A stretch of 44,142 nucleotides of DNA from Candidatus Aenigmatarchaeota archaeon (GCA_016213525.1 JACRAE010000005.1:209405-253546), one strand, 5' to 3'; numbered from the stretch's first letter, positions 26,351-35,061 are shown. Program-made: numbers and translations. The notes: generated by a model not told the origin, from the sequence alone.

Positions 26351-26618
26351 GGCGTGCTGGCAATAGCCCGTCTTAGGTTTTCGAGATGGCATTTGTCTGA
26401 GCGCGTAACGCTTGCACCCCATCAGGTGCGCCGATCCGTTTCACCCCGCGCGTTCCCAACTCGGCCGGAGCCGCATCGTTGGCGGGAGCCGCGGGCATCG
26501 TCTCTGATATCGGCGCCGGACTCTCGCCCGGCCCCCTCGACAGAGGCAACCTTAAAGTGGACGGAGCTTCCTCACCTTCGTTTTGAGGCGAAGGCGAAGC
26601 CATCTAGCCAGCTCGCCA
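26351..26618 (-). ncRNA. rnpB: RNase P RNA (archaeal type)
   Basis: Minus strand carries GAGGAAGCTCCGTCCAC (CR I/P4 5' strand), GGGTGAAACGGATCGGCGCACCTGATGGGGTGCAAGCG and CTCAGACAAATG. P1 GGCG-A-GCTGGC pairs GCCAGC-A-CGCC; P2 AGATGGC/GCCATCT; P4 AGC(T)CCGTC/GACGGGCT with bulged U; P3 CCTTCG/CGAAGG. Confidence 0.92.
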
Positions 26619-26637
26619 ATATAACCATGCCGTCGAG

Positions 26638-26652
26638 CCGTATAAATCTTTT
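26638..26652 (-). promoter_or_regulatory. Putative TATA element for RNase P RNA
   Basis: Minus strand AAAGATTTATACGG about 25 nt upstream of the predicted RNA 5' end. Confidence 0.4.
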
Positions 26653-26670
26653 ACAGAGAATGACTTTTCA

Positions 26671-27450
26671 ATGGCTTCAGCCGGAAAATTAATTGTCATA
26701 GACGGCATGGACGGATCCGGGAAGACCACGCTGTCCAAGCTGCTGGTCAAGAACCTGGCAGAAGAGGGCCAAAAAGTGGAATGGACGAATGAGCCGTACG
26801 TCGATCCGACGGGAATGGATCAGAGCGGCAACATATTGAGGGAGAGGCTGAAGATGAAGAAGCCCGCGAAGAACTACCTTCAGAAGCTCAACGACATGGC
26901 TGGCGACTCCGGACTCTACGAGAGCAAAATCATGGGGTTCGTGAAGGACAACGTTCCAGGAGTGCTGAAGGACATTTTTTCTGAGGAGATAGTCGAGGCG
27001 AGGTCCGACGCCTATATGTTCTTCTACAACAGGGTGATGCACAACACGACGTATATAAAACCGAAGCTCATGAGCGGCGTGAACGTCATATGCGACAGGT
27101 ACAACCCGTCGACCCTTGCCTTCCAGCAGACACAGGGGCTCAGCCTCGAGAACGAGCTCCTCCCGCAATATGAGCTCTTGTCCAGCTACGGTATGATGGA
27201 GAGACCGGCCGTCAACATCATATTCGACGTCTCGCCGGACGTGGCGGCTGCGAGGATGAAGGGAACGGGCAAGGCCCTCGAGAAGTTCGAGAACCTGGAG
27301 TTCCAGAATAGGCTGAGGCAGAACTTCTTCGCCCTGAAGGACAAGATCAGGAACGAGAAGATGGTCTTCATAGACGCGGACGGCCCGATGGAAGTCGTGT
27401 ACAACATGGTATACGAGAACGTCAAGTACTACATGGGGGCATCAGAGTGA
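26671..27450 (+). CDS. tmk: Thymidylate kinase (dTMP kinase)
   Basis: GKLIVIDGMDGSGKTTLSKLLVKNL P-loop; NEPYVDPTG; VICDRYNPSTLAFQQTQGL DRY motif. Confidence 0.9.
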   Translation: MASAGKLIVIDGMDGSGKTTLSKLLVKNLAEEGQKVEWTNEPYVDPTGMDQSGNILRERLKMKKPAKNYLQKLNDMAGDSGLYESKIMGFVKDNVPGVLKDIFSEEIVEARSDAYMFFYNRVMHNTTYIKPKLMSGVNVICDRYNPSTLAFQQTQGLSLENELLPQYELLSSYGMMERPAVNIIFDVSPDVAAARMKGTGKALEKFENLEFQNRLRQNFFALKDKIRNEKMVFIDADGPMEVVYNMVYENVKYYMGASE

Positions 27451-29021
27451 AGGGTAAGACTCCGGAGCAAATGGCCTATCTGGCGGAGTATTTCACCAAT
27501 CCTGGCGGGAGGGTGACTTCTCTGACGTCCAAGGCCAAGCCAGTAGATGCAGCAGCCGCCCTCTCCATGTACAGCAGGAACCAGAAAATCATAGAGGACA
27601 TATTCGTCGAAGACATACAGCCCGGTAAAATCAAGGGCTCCGATTTTTTCGACAGGGTGTTCAAGAGCTACGGCGACGACTCCGTGGCCGAGCTCACGGG
27701 AGCCTACCTGTCTTTCAGCGGCGTCTCGCAGGTCCTCTCCAAGGTCATCGAGGACCCAAGGATAGCGTTCTCGGCGATAGAGAAGTCGACGAGGTACGTG
27801 ACGTTCGCCAAGAAGGACGACCAGGGAAAGTACCAGTACGTCAGGGAGCCCACGATAATGAGGACCCCGTTCGCCGGCATCTACGAGAAGCTCTGCGACT
27901 ATCAGTTCGACTCGCACGTGCGGTCTTTCGACGCGGTCCATGACTGGGTGAAGGAGAAGAACCCAATCATCGAGGGCGAGACGGAGCTGGCATTCGCCCA
28001 GAGCAGGAGGGCAAAGGCGCTCGACATAACGAGGGGCCTCCTGCCCGCCGCAACCAAGACCAACATAGGGGTCTTCGCGAACGGCAGGACGATGGAGAAC
28101 CTCCTCGTCAAACTATTCTCCGCGCCCTACGCGGAGTCCAGGCAGGTCGGAGAGGAGTCCCACGTGGAGCTGATGAAGGTCATACCCGACTTCGTCAGCC
28201 GCGTCAAGATGCCGAAGTACGGCCAGGCCCAGATTGATTATTTGATAGAGAGGGACAAGAGAATGTCTGGCTTGACTAGGGAGATGCTGGGCGGCAAGAG
28301 GCCGGCCGAGGTGCCCGAGGTGACTCTGGTGGAGTTCGCCTCCATGGAGGACCAGCTGGTGTCGAGGGCCCTCTACGAGAACTCCGACCTGCCTCTGTCC
28401 CAGATAAACGGCATCGTGTCTTCCATGGGAGACCAGGAGAAGAGAATCGTGGTACGCGCCTACCTCGGCGAGAGGGCGGACAGGCGCCACAAGCCCGGCC
28501 GCGCCTTCGAGTCGTATCCGCTGACGTTCGACATACTCAGCAGCTACGCCATATACAGGGACCTCCAGAGGCAGAGGATGGAGAGCCAGTTCAAGCAGAG
28601 GCTGACCACGAAGTTCGGGTACGACATGCCGAAGGAGATAGCCGAGAACGGCCTCGACAAGGAATGGAAGGACGTTATGTCGATGTCTGACGAGGTTTTC
28701 CGCGAGATTGAGACCGATTTCCCGTACGAGTCCCAGTACGTCGTCCCGATGGCCTCCAACATAAGATGGTACATGTCGATGAACCCGAGGGAGATGTTCT
28801 GGGTGGGCGAGCTGAGGACGACCCCGCAGGGGCACCCGAGCTACAGGCGCGTGGTCAACGACATGTGGGACAAGGCCGCTGAGAAGTACCCGCTGATTTT
28901 CGAGTCTCCGATAATGGAGAAGAACAGGAAGGACTGTGAGGGGCTAGTACTGGAGAGGCAGAAGTCCGAGATGAAGAGCGCCCAGAAAGCGATGCAGTCC
29001 GGCAAAAAAGACACCGCTTGA
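27447..29021 (+). CDS. Double-length, divergent ThyX-like (flavin-dependent thymidylate synthase-related) protein
   Basis: 524 aa; N-half RIAFSAIEKSTRYVTF resembles ThyX SxxExSxRYV; C-half YAIYRDLQRQRMESQFKQR resembles ThyX FRDLQRHR; GTGA overlap with tmk. Confidence 0.72.
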   Translation: MKGKTPEQMAYLAEYFTNPGGRVTSLTSKAKPVDAAAALSMYSRNQKIIEDIFVEDIQPGKIKGSDFFDRVFKSYGDDSVAELTGAYLSFSGVSQVLSKVIEDPRIAFSAIEKSTRYVTFAKKDDQGKYQYVREPTIMRTPFAGIYEKLCDYQFDSHVRSFDAVHDWVKEKNPIIEGETELAFAQSRRAKALDITRGLLPAATKTNIGVFANGRTMENLLVKLFSAPYAESRQVGEESHVELMKVIPDFVSRVKMPKYGQAQIDYLIERDKRMSGLTREMLGGKRPAEVPEVTLVEFASMEDQLVSRALYENSDLPLSQINGIVSSMGDQEKRIVVRAYLGERADRRHKPGRAFESYPLTFDILSSYAIYRDLQRQRMESQFKQRLTTKFGYDMPKEIAENGLDKEWKDVMSMSDEVFREIETDFPYESQYVVPMASNIRWYMSMNPREMFWVGELRTTPQGHPSYRRVVNDMWDKAAEKYPLIFESPIMEKNRKDCEGLVLERQKSEMKSAQKAMQSGKKDTA

Positions 29022-29046
29022 TTCCCACTTTCCTGGTTCTGAAAAA

Positions 29047-30015
29047 CTACATCTCGGACAGTATTTTCTGCTCGTAGGACCTCAGTCCCGATTTTGCGTC
29101 GTTAATCCTCGTGAGCTGCACGTCCGAGACTTTCTTCATGGTGTTCAGGATTCCCGACGCGACGACCGCCTCTAGGTGCCCTATGTTCTTCGTCTTGCCG
29201 TCCTTGAAGTAGGAGTCTATGATCGAGCCCTGGAGGAAGTCGACCGCGCCGTCCGACACGGACCTCATCTCGTAGCCAAGGGACTTCGCCGCGTCCACCA
29301 GGCCGCTCGTGTAACCGTCGTATGCCTTCTCGCAGTCGGGCCTGCAGAGCGGGAGCTCCCTTGCCAGCCTGACGTTCAGCACGGCGCGCTCTATCTTCGG
29401 TCTGAACTCCTTAAAAATTTTCTCATTCACCTCAGCCAGCACCATCCAACTGTCGTCGTTCGTCCTCCTCTCCCTCTTCTCCGGCTCTGTCGGCGCCGTC
29501 TCCACGCGCGACCAGTCCTTCTTCGACTCCGAGACGCTCTTGACGATGTCGCTCGCCTTCTCGGCGACCCTTATCTTTTCGTTCAGATTACTGCCGGATA
29601 GATGGTAATGGTCCACGAAATCGACCAGCTGCATCCCGATCCTCTGCATCGACATTATGCCCGTCTCGGCGTCCCTTTCCACTCGGCCTATGCAGCACTC
29701 CGGAAGGCCGAATCCGCGGTACATGCCAAGCATCGTCTCCTTCAGCTTGGACCTGTTGGTAAAGGAATCGGCCTCGGCATTCGACATGGCCTCTATCTTC
29801 GACTTGTCCTTCGAGGCGAACAAAGAGTAGTTCTGGGCGAAGTCCGGCACGGACCCCGTGTACGATATCCCCTTCGGCTCCAGCAATTCTGTGATGTCGC
29901 TGAAGCCCCTGTTGGAGTCCTGGTGCAGGACGTATGCGAACCTCTTCGGGCCGCCTTCCAAGAATTTTATCTTGACGTCGTCCAGCCTTTTGTACGACAA
30001 GCTCCTGTCTGCCAT
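29047..30015 (-). CDS. Conserved archaeal hypothetical protein, possibly DUF483-like
   Basis: 322 aa; MYRGFGLPECCIGRVE and LPLCRPDCEKAYDGY motifs. Family assignment is from memory and unverified. Confidence 0.55.
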   Translation of the reverse strand: MADRSLSYKRLDDVKIKFLEGGPKRFAYVLHQDSNRGFSDITELLEPKGISYTGSVPDFAQNYSLFASKDKSKIEAMSNAEADSFTNRSKLKETMLGMYRGFGLPECCIGRVERDAETGIMSMQRIGMQLVDFVDHYHLSGSNLNEKIRVAEKASDIVKSVSESKKDWSRVETAPTEPEKRERRTNDDSWMVLAEVNEKIFKEFRPKIERAVLNVRLARELPLCRPDCEKAYDGYTSGLVDAAKSLGYEMRSVSDGAVDFLQGSIIDSYFKDGKTKNIGHLEAVVASGILNTMKKVSDVQLTRINDAKSGLRSYEQKILSEM

Positions 30016-30096
30016 TCAAACATAATCAGGGGCAAGATATTTAAGCAACCCGCCACTATGATAGTTATCTTTCAGGTGGAAAAAATTCAGCGCAAA

Positions 30097-30828
30097 ATGA
30101 CTCTTGAGATAACGAACACGGTGATTGTGGCCAGTGTCGTATTCCTAGTTATAGGCTACCTCGTGGGCAACGTCGCCCCGATATACGGCAAGTCTTCGAT
30201 TCCAACCGCCCAGATACAGCAGGCAGGGACCGACCCGACCGCCGCCGGCGGAACGGAGCCGCAGCAGCAGCCGTCCCAGCAGGTCTCCCTGTCTGTCGAC
30301 GACGACCCGACCATGGGAAGCAAGGACGCCCCGATTATAGTCTACGAGTTCAGCGACTACCAGTGCCCGTTCTGCGAGAGGTTCTTCTCGGCCAGCCTGC
30401 CGCAGATCAAGCAGAATTACATCGACACAGGAAAGATTTTGTTTGTCTACAAGGACTTCCCGCTTACGCAGATACACCCGGGCGCGATGCCGGCGGCGAT
30501 ATACGCCAAGTGCGCCAACGACCAGGGCAAGTGGGTCGCCTTCCATGACGCGGTCTTCAAGAACCAGGGCGCCCTGCAGCAGGGGCAGGCTGGTCTCGAC
30601 TCGCTGGCAACTCAGGCCGGCCTGGACATGACCGCCCTCGCGAGCTGCGCCTCCGACCCGAGCGCGCAGAAGGAGGTCGAGAACGACCTGAACACCGGGA
30701 TAGCGGTGGGGGTGACGGGCACTCCCTCGTTCTTCATAGGCTCGCCTGAGAAGGGGTTCGTGAACGTCGTGGGAGCCCAGCCGTACGACGTCCTGAGGCA
30801 GGCCATAGACCAGAAGCTGGCCGAGTAG
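30097..30828 (+). CDS. Membrane-anchored DsbA-family thioredoxin-fold oxidoreductase
   Basis: N-terminal TM (VIVASVVFLVIGYLVGN), YEFSDYQCPFCERFF active site, GVTGTPSFFIG cis-Pro loop. In-frame ATG also at 30058. Confidence 0.9.
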   Translation: MTLEITNTVIVASVVFLVIGYLVGNVAPIYGKSSIPTAQIQQAGTDPTAAGGTEPQQQPSQQVSLSVDDDPTMGSKDAPIIVYEFSDYQCPFCERFFSASLPQIKQNYIDTGKILFVYKDFPLTQIHPGAMPAAIYAKCANDQGKWVAFHDAVFKNQGALQQGQAGLDSLATQAGLDMTALASCASDPSAQKEVENDLNTGIAVGVTGTPSFFIGSPEKGFVNVVGAQPYDVLRQAIDQKLAE

Positions 30829-30877
30829 GCTGAAACTTTTAAATCCCGGCTTCCCAACTTAGACTACAGGTGTCGAA

Positions 30878-31327
30878 TTGAAGATATTGAAGGTCCTGAT
30901 GGTGCCGAAGTATTTCCTGATAGCCGTTGCCTCAATCGTCGTGATGACCGCGCTCTACGCCTACAGCCAGGTCTTAGGGATAGTTCAGAACCTCGACATA
31001 TGGCTCGGGGTCATGCCTTGGTACAACGCCGTGCTGTTCTCCGCGTTCGCCATAATTTTCGGGGTCGCCACTGCGTACCAGGTCTATGTGTGGAAGCAGC
31101 CTAGGGCGTGCAGCATATCCGCGAGGCGCGGTGGAATAGGCGCTAACTCCGCCGGCACGTTTGCCGTCTTCATGGTTGCGCAGTGCCCGGCGTGCGTCTC
31201 CATAGGGACCCTCTTCCTGCCGTTCTCGGCCATCCTCTTCATTTCGAACTTCGGCTGGCTGATAAACATCATCGGGATAGCGATGCTCCTATTCACTATA
31301 AACTACCTGGGGGGCTTCAAGAAATGA
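30878..31327 (+). CDS. Multi-pass membrane protein with CPAC motif
   Basis: 149 aa; several TMs; FMVAQCPACVSIGTLFLPF; ATGA overlap with the downstream gene. Start TTG 30878 or ATG 30899. Confidence 0.7.
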   Translation: MKILKVLMVPKYFLIAVASIVVMTALYAYSQVLGIVQNLDIWLGVMPWYNAVLFSAFAIIFGVATAYQVYVWKQPRACSISARRGGIGANSAGTFAVFMVAQCPACVSIGTLFLPFSAILFISNFGWLINIIGIAMLLFTINYLGGFKK

Positions 31328-31878
31328 GACATAAGAAGAAGATCATGGACAAGCATGTCCAGATAGCCGCCTTTGCAATCGTCGTGTTTTCGGCTCTGGC
31401 CGCCGCCTATCTCTACTCGGTCGAGACGTACAGCCCGGACAAGGGCGACGAGATGTTCGTAACGGACGAGCCGGGCAGCCTCGAGACCGGGGGCCCGATA
31501 CACTGGCATCCCAACCTGAGGATATTTATCGAGGACGAAGAGCAGGAGGTGCCGGCCGGAATAGGGATCATAATCGGCAATGTAATCGACACCGACGTGA
31601 GCGGCATGAAGATGTCCCCCATGCACACCCATTCCGACGACGGCGTCATACACATGGAGCAGACCAGCCCGACCAACAGGACTTTGAGGCTCGGGTACTT
31701 CTTCCTGGTGTGGGGGGAGGGGTTCAACTCGACCTGTATATTCTCGTTCTGCAACTCCGACGACAAGGTAGTGAAGATGACGGTGAACGGCGAGCAGAAC
31801 CGGGAGTTCGACGGCTACATCCCGCAGGACAAGGACGAGATAGTGATAAGGTACGAGAGGGAGATGTTCGGCTCGTAG
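31324..31878 (+). CDS. Membrane-anchored His-rich ectodomain protein
   Basis: Start refined to MRHKKKIMDKHVQ; IHWHPNLRIFIEDEEQEVPAGIGI...MHTHSDDGVIHMEQ...FFLVWGEGFNSTCIFSFC. Confidence 0.75.
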   Translation: MRHKKKIMDKHVQIAAFAIVVFSALAAAYLYSVETYSPDKGDEMFVTDEPGSLETGGPIHWHPNLRIFIEDEEQEVPAGIGIIIGNVIDTDVSGMKMSPMHTHSDDGVIHMEQTSPTNRTLRLGYFFLVWGEGFNSTCIFSFCNSDDKVVKMTVNGEQNREFDGYIPQDKDEIVIRYEREMFGS

Positions 31879-31922
31879 ATTAGAGTTATAAGGAATTCAT
31901 CCGAAGATATCCGTAGGTATTT

Positions 31923-32717
31923 ATGCCGGAATTCAAGTGCGACCACTGCGAGAAGGTTTTCGAGCACACGGTTGCGCTGCAGCAGCACGTCAGGGACAAG
32001 CATCTCCAGCCGCAGCCGGAGGCCGCGACCGCCGTTCCAGCCGCCCAGCCTCCCCATCAGGAGAAGAAGCCGGAGAACCGCGCCCATCATCCCGGCGGCA
32101 AGGTGAAGATCAAGATTAACAACACCGTCCTGTACGCGGTGATAGCTGTTTTAGTCGTGGGGGCGGGCGGATACGGCGCGTACGCGTACATGTCCAGCCA
32201 GCCGGCGCCCCCGAGCCAGGATTCCGCCGTCCCAGCGACCGGCGCCCCGCTAGGTCAGCTCGGCTCGACGCACATACACGCCGACTTCCAGATCTATCTG
32301 GACGGCGACCAGATCACGCCCCTTGAGCGCAGGTACTACGTGAGGGGGCCGTACATGCACGTGGAGACCGGCCCTGGGGAGGGTGTGGTGATACACATGC
32401 ACGCGACCAACTCGCCGCTGAGCATATTCTTCCGCTCTCTCGGCATGAGCCTCAACAGCGAGTGCTTCAGGCTCGACAACGGCAAGGACTACTGCAATTC
32501 CGGGACGAAGACGCTGAAGATGTTCGTGAAGAAGGAGTTCGGGGACTGGGAGGAGAACAGGCAGTTCCACACCTACATATTCCAGAACCACGACAGGATA
32601 CTGATAACCTACGGCGACGAGACGGCCGAGGAGCTGCAGGCGCAGAAGGACAGCGTCACCGAGTTCTCGAGGGACAACGACGACGGCCAGATGGACCTGT
32701 CCAGGATACCCAGATAA
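31923..32717 (+). CDS. C2H2 zinc finger - TM - His-rich ectodomain protein
   Basis: FKCDHCEKVFEHTVALQQHVRDKH (C-x2-C-x12-H-x4-H), TM VLYAVIAVLVVGAGGYGAYAY, ectodomain THIHADFQIYLDGDQITP...VVIHMHATNSPLSIFF. Confidence 0.82.
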   Translation: MPEFKCDHCEKVFEHTVALQQHVRDKHLQPQPEAATAVPAAQPPHQEKKPENRAHHPGGKVKIKINNTVLYAVIAVLVVGAGGYGAYAYMSSQPAPPSQDSAVPATGAPLGQLGSTHIHADFQIYLDGDQITPLERRYYVRGPYMHVETGPGEGVVIHMHATNSPLSIFFRSLGMSLNSECFRLDNGKDYCNSGTKTLKMFVKKEFGDWEENRQFHTYIFQNHDRILITYGDETAEELQAQKDSVTEFSRDNDDGQMDLSRIPR

Positions 32718-32744
32718 AATTTCATTTCGAGTAGATGATTCATT

Positions 32745-33053
32745 ATGGTGACGAGGGCGCAGATAATCAAGGAGCTCAACAAGGTCGTGGATCCGGAGAT
32801 CAACATGCCGATAACCGACATGGAGCTCGTCGATGAGATTAAAATCGAGGACGACGGCACCGTGTCGGTCACTTTCCATTTCACGACGCCCTACTGCCCG
32901 CCCGTTTTCGCGTACAAGATAGCGCTCGACATAAGGAGCAACGTCTCGTCGCTCGAAGGCGTGAAAAAAGTGAAGGTCTTCCTGAAGGACCATTTCCTTG
33001 CGGAAAAGATAAACGGCGAGATAAACAAGGACGAAGGCTCGGAGAAATCCTGA
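32745..33053 (+). CDS. MIP18/DUF59-family (SufT-like) Fe-S assembly protein
   Basis: LNKVVDPEINMPITDMELVDEIKIEDDGTVSVTFHFTTPYCPP. Confidence 0.85.
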   Translation: MVTRAQIIKELNKVVDPEINMPITDMELVDEIKIEDDGTVSVTFHFTTPYCPPVFAYKIALDIRSNVSSLEGVKKVKVFLKDHFLAEKINGEINKDEGSEKS

Positions 33054-33083
33054 GGGCAAAATTCCGGGCGTGTGCGGCAATCG

Positions 33084-33470
33084 CTACATCTTGGACACGA
33101 AGTGCAGGGCGAACGTCATTTTTTTGTACGTCACGGGGACCATGATGACGTTCGTCTTGACCTTCTTATTGTTCTTTGTATTCCAGGTCACCCTTATGGA
33201 GGACCCGGTCTTTTCCCCGACCGAACTTCGGTAGGCGGAAACCAGCGTATGCCTGCTCGCGCCGTCCACGAAAACCATCGGAAAACTGCCTTTAACGGAA
33301 GACCACTCTCTGGCCGACTTGTATCCCAAAAGCGACGCGAATTTTTTGTTGCACACCCTGCGGTCGTCGTCCAGATAGACGTACATAGGCTGGTCCGACG
33401 ACTCGAGTAAAGGCCTCAGCTTGCGGAAGAACTCGCCGGCCGATTTGGTCCCATTCTTTTTCGGGGACAC
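33084..33470 (-). CDS. Stand-alone PAS-like domain protein
   Basis: QPMYVYLDDDRRVCNKKFASLLGYKSAREW...VTYKKMTFALHFV PAS-like pattern. Confidence 0.65.
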   Translation of the reverse strand: MSPKKNGTKSAGEFFRKLRPLLESSDQPMYVYLDDDRRVCNKKFASLLGYKSAREWSSVKGSFPMVFVDGASRHTLVSAYRSSVGEKTGSSIRVTWNTKNNKKVKTNVIMVPVTYKKMTFALHFVSKM

Positions 33471-33848
33471 TTATCTCCCCTCCTTCTCGACGGAGGACTT
33501 GGCGTAATCAATCATTCCTTGAAAGTCCACAACAACGACGGGCTCGTCTCCCACGACCCAAGCGTCATGCCCCGAAGGGAACAGGGATATGTCGCCCGGA
33601 CGGCAGTCATACTCCTTTCCATCGTCCATGACAACCCTCAGAACGCCCGACACGTGGTACTGGAAATGAGGGGCCTCGCAGCTCTCGGTTTTCGCTAGGG
33701 GCTTAACCGACTCCGACCATCTCCATCCCGGCTCAAACACGGCCCGGCCTATGACGGCCCCTCCTATGTTGACCAACTTGACCGCGCCTTTGGGAAAATC
33801 TCGGACCTCGTCCGGATTTTCAAAACTTTTAACTTCCGCGTTTCTCAT
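33471..33848 (-). CDS. Cupin-domain protein
   Basis: FEPGWRWSESVKP...PHFQYHVSGVLRVVMDDGKEYDCRPGDISLFPSGHDAW. Confidence 0.82.
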   Translation of the reverse strand: MRNAEVKSFENPDEVRDFPKGAVKLVNIGGAVIGRAVFEPGWRWSESVKPLAKTESCEAPHFQYHVSGVLRVVMDDGKEYDCRPGDISLFPSGHDAWVVGDEPVVVVDFQGMIDYAKSSVEKEGR

Positions 33849-33885
33849 GTAACGTTACGTTGGTTTTTTTCGCTAATAAATAGCG
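33849..33885 (-). promoter_or_regulatory. Putative promoter/operator: TATA-like element inside inverted repeat plus perfect palindrome abutting ATG
   Basis: CGCTA-TTTAT-TAGCG (33871-33885) and GTAACGTTAC (33849-33858) directly upstream of the cupin start codon. Confidence 0.45.
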
Positions 33886-33942
33886 CATCGCCCGAAACCC
33901 ACCCATGAAATAACATTAATCTTATGTGGACTAAATTGTTCT

Positions 33943-34248
33943 ATGGACATTATAGTCGTTTACTGGAAGATCAAGCCCGACATGGAGCAGGATTTCTTGG
34001 AGTGGTGGAGGTCCGGTCTCGGGTCTAAGCCCGAGGGACTGATAGAGGAGCATTTGTCGAAGGTCGAGCCGGACGAGACCAGCACGTGGGACCTGTCGAA
34101 CTCGAAATACGTCACCTACCTGAACGTCGGCAAGTGGAAGGACAAGAAGTACTGGAAGAAGGTCTTCTCAGGCCAGGCGAAGCTGCAGCCCTTCGAGGCG
34201 GCCCTTAGGGAGAGGATATGGGTCTCCGTAAAGGACACCAGAGAATGA
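33943..34248 (+). CDS. Hypothetical small protein, possibly ferredoxin-like-fold/monooxygenase-like
   Basis: 101 aa; MDIIVVYWKIKPDMEQDFLEWW...; domain assignment tentative. Confidence 0.55.
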   Translation: MDIIVVYWKIKPDMEQDFLEWWRSGLGSKPEGLIEEHLSKVEPDETSTWDLSNSKYVTYLNVGKWKDKKYWKKVFSGQAKLQPFEAALRERIWVSVKDTRE

Positions 34249-34294
34249 GAGCCCGTGACACGGTCTTAAATTCCTAACATTTCATCTATCTGGC

Positions 34295-34732
34295 ATGGCA
34301 ATACGGACTGGCATAGACCTGATGATAGACTACAGGGGCAAGGTCGCGCTTTTCAGGTATTTTGACGGGTTCGTCCTCCCGGGGGTCAGCAAGATCAGGT
34401 CAGACGAGACCGTCCAAAAGGCGGCGCTGAGGGCAGCCAGGAACTACATCGGCCGGGACGTCGAGCTCGACGGAACCGTGGCACTCTACGGTCCGGGACA
34501 CGCCGCGCTCAAGCCTGGATGCGACTCCAGCCTCCTGATGTCTGCCAAAATATCAGAGGAGGCGTACGGCAAAGACCTGTATTTCATAGACCCGTTGAAA
34601 ATCGACGGAATGGGACTGAGCCCGCAGCAGGAGGCCCTGATGCGCTCTTATCTGGAATGGAAGAGCGAGCGGAAGCCCCGCGCACCCATGTCTCGGACAG
34701 AGAAATGGGAGGCGTTGTTGACGAAATTCTGA
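34295..34732 (+). CDS. Nudix-fold-like protein with degenerate Nudix box
   Basis: KVALFRYFDGFVLPGVSKIRSDETVQKAALRAARNYIGRDVEL resembles the Nudix region but lacks the REx2EE residues. Confidence 0.5.
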   Translation: MAIRTGIDLMIDYRGKVALFRYFDGFVLPGVSKIRSDETVQKAALRAARNYIGRDVELDGTVALYGPGHAALKPGCDSSLLMSAKISEEAYGKDLYFIDPLKIDGMGLSPQQEALMRSYLEWKSERKPRAPMSRTEKWEALLTKF

Positions 34733-34770
34733 AGAAAACCTATAAGTAGTTCGATCGCTAATTTTATTGA

Positions 34771-35034
34771 ATGGCAGATTTGATTGAGTTCTACGGGACC
34801 GAGTGCAGCCACTGCAACGCCATGAAGCCCATGATAGACAGGCTCGAGGACGAGACCGGGCTGAAGGTGGAGAGGATAGAGGTGTGGCACAACGAGGAGA
34901 ACGCCGCGATGCTCGAGAAGATAGACAACGGGGAGTGCGGTGGGGTGCCGTTCTTCTACAACAAGAAGACCGGGCAGAAGGTCTGCGGGGCGATGAGCTA
35001 CGACAAGCTCAAAGCATGGGCGACAGGAAAGTAA
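34771..35034 (+). CDS. Small thioredoxin-like protein
   Basis: MADLIEFYGTECSHCNAMKPMIDRLE; CSHC active site; GGVPFFYN cis-Pro. Confidence 0.85.
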   Translation: MADLIEFYGTECSHCNAMKPMIDRLEDETGLKVERIEVWHNEENAAMLEKIDNGECGGVPFFYNKKTGQKVCGAMSYDKLKAWATGK

Positions 35035-35061
35035 TTCCGTACGCTCGCACAACTATAATCG

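Noticed and set aside
26354-26692. 112-aa ORF on plus strand (and 76-aa minus ORF 26373..26603)
   Set aside because: They overlap the RNase P RNA, whose conserved motifs and helices explain the sequence; the translations show no domain.
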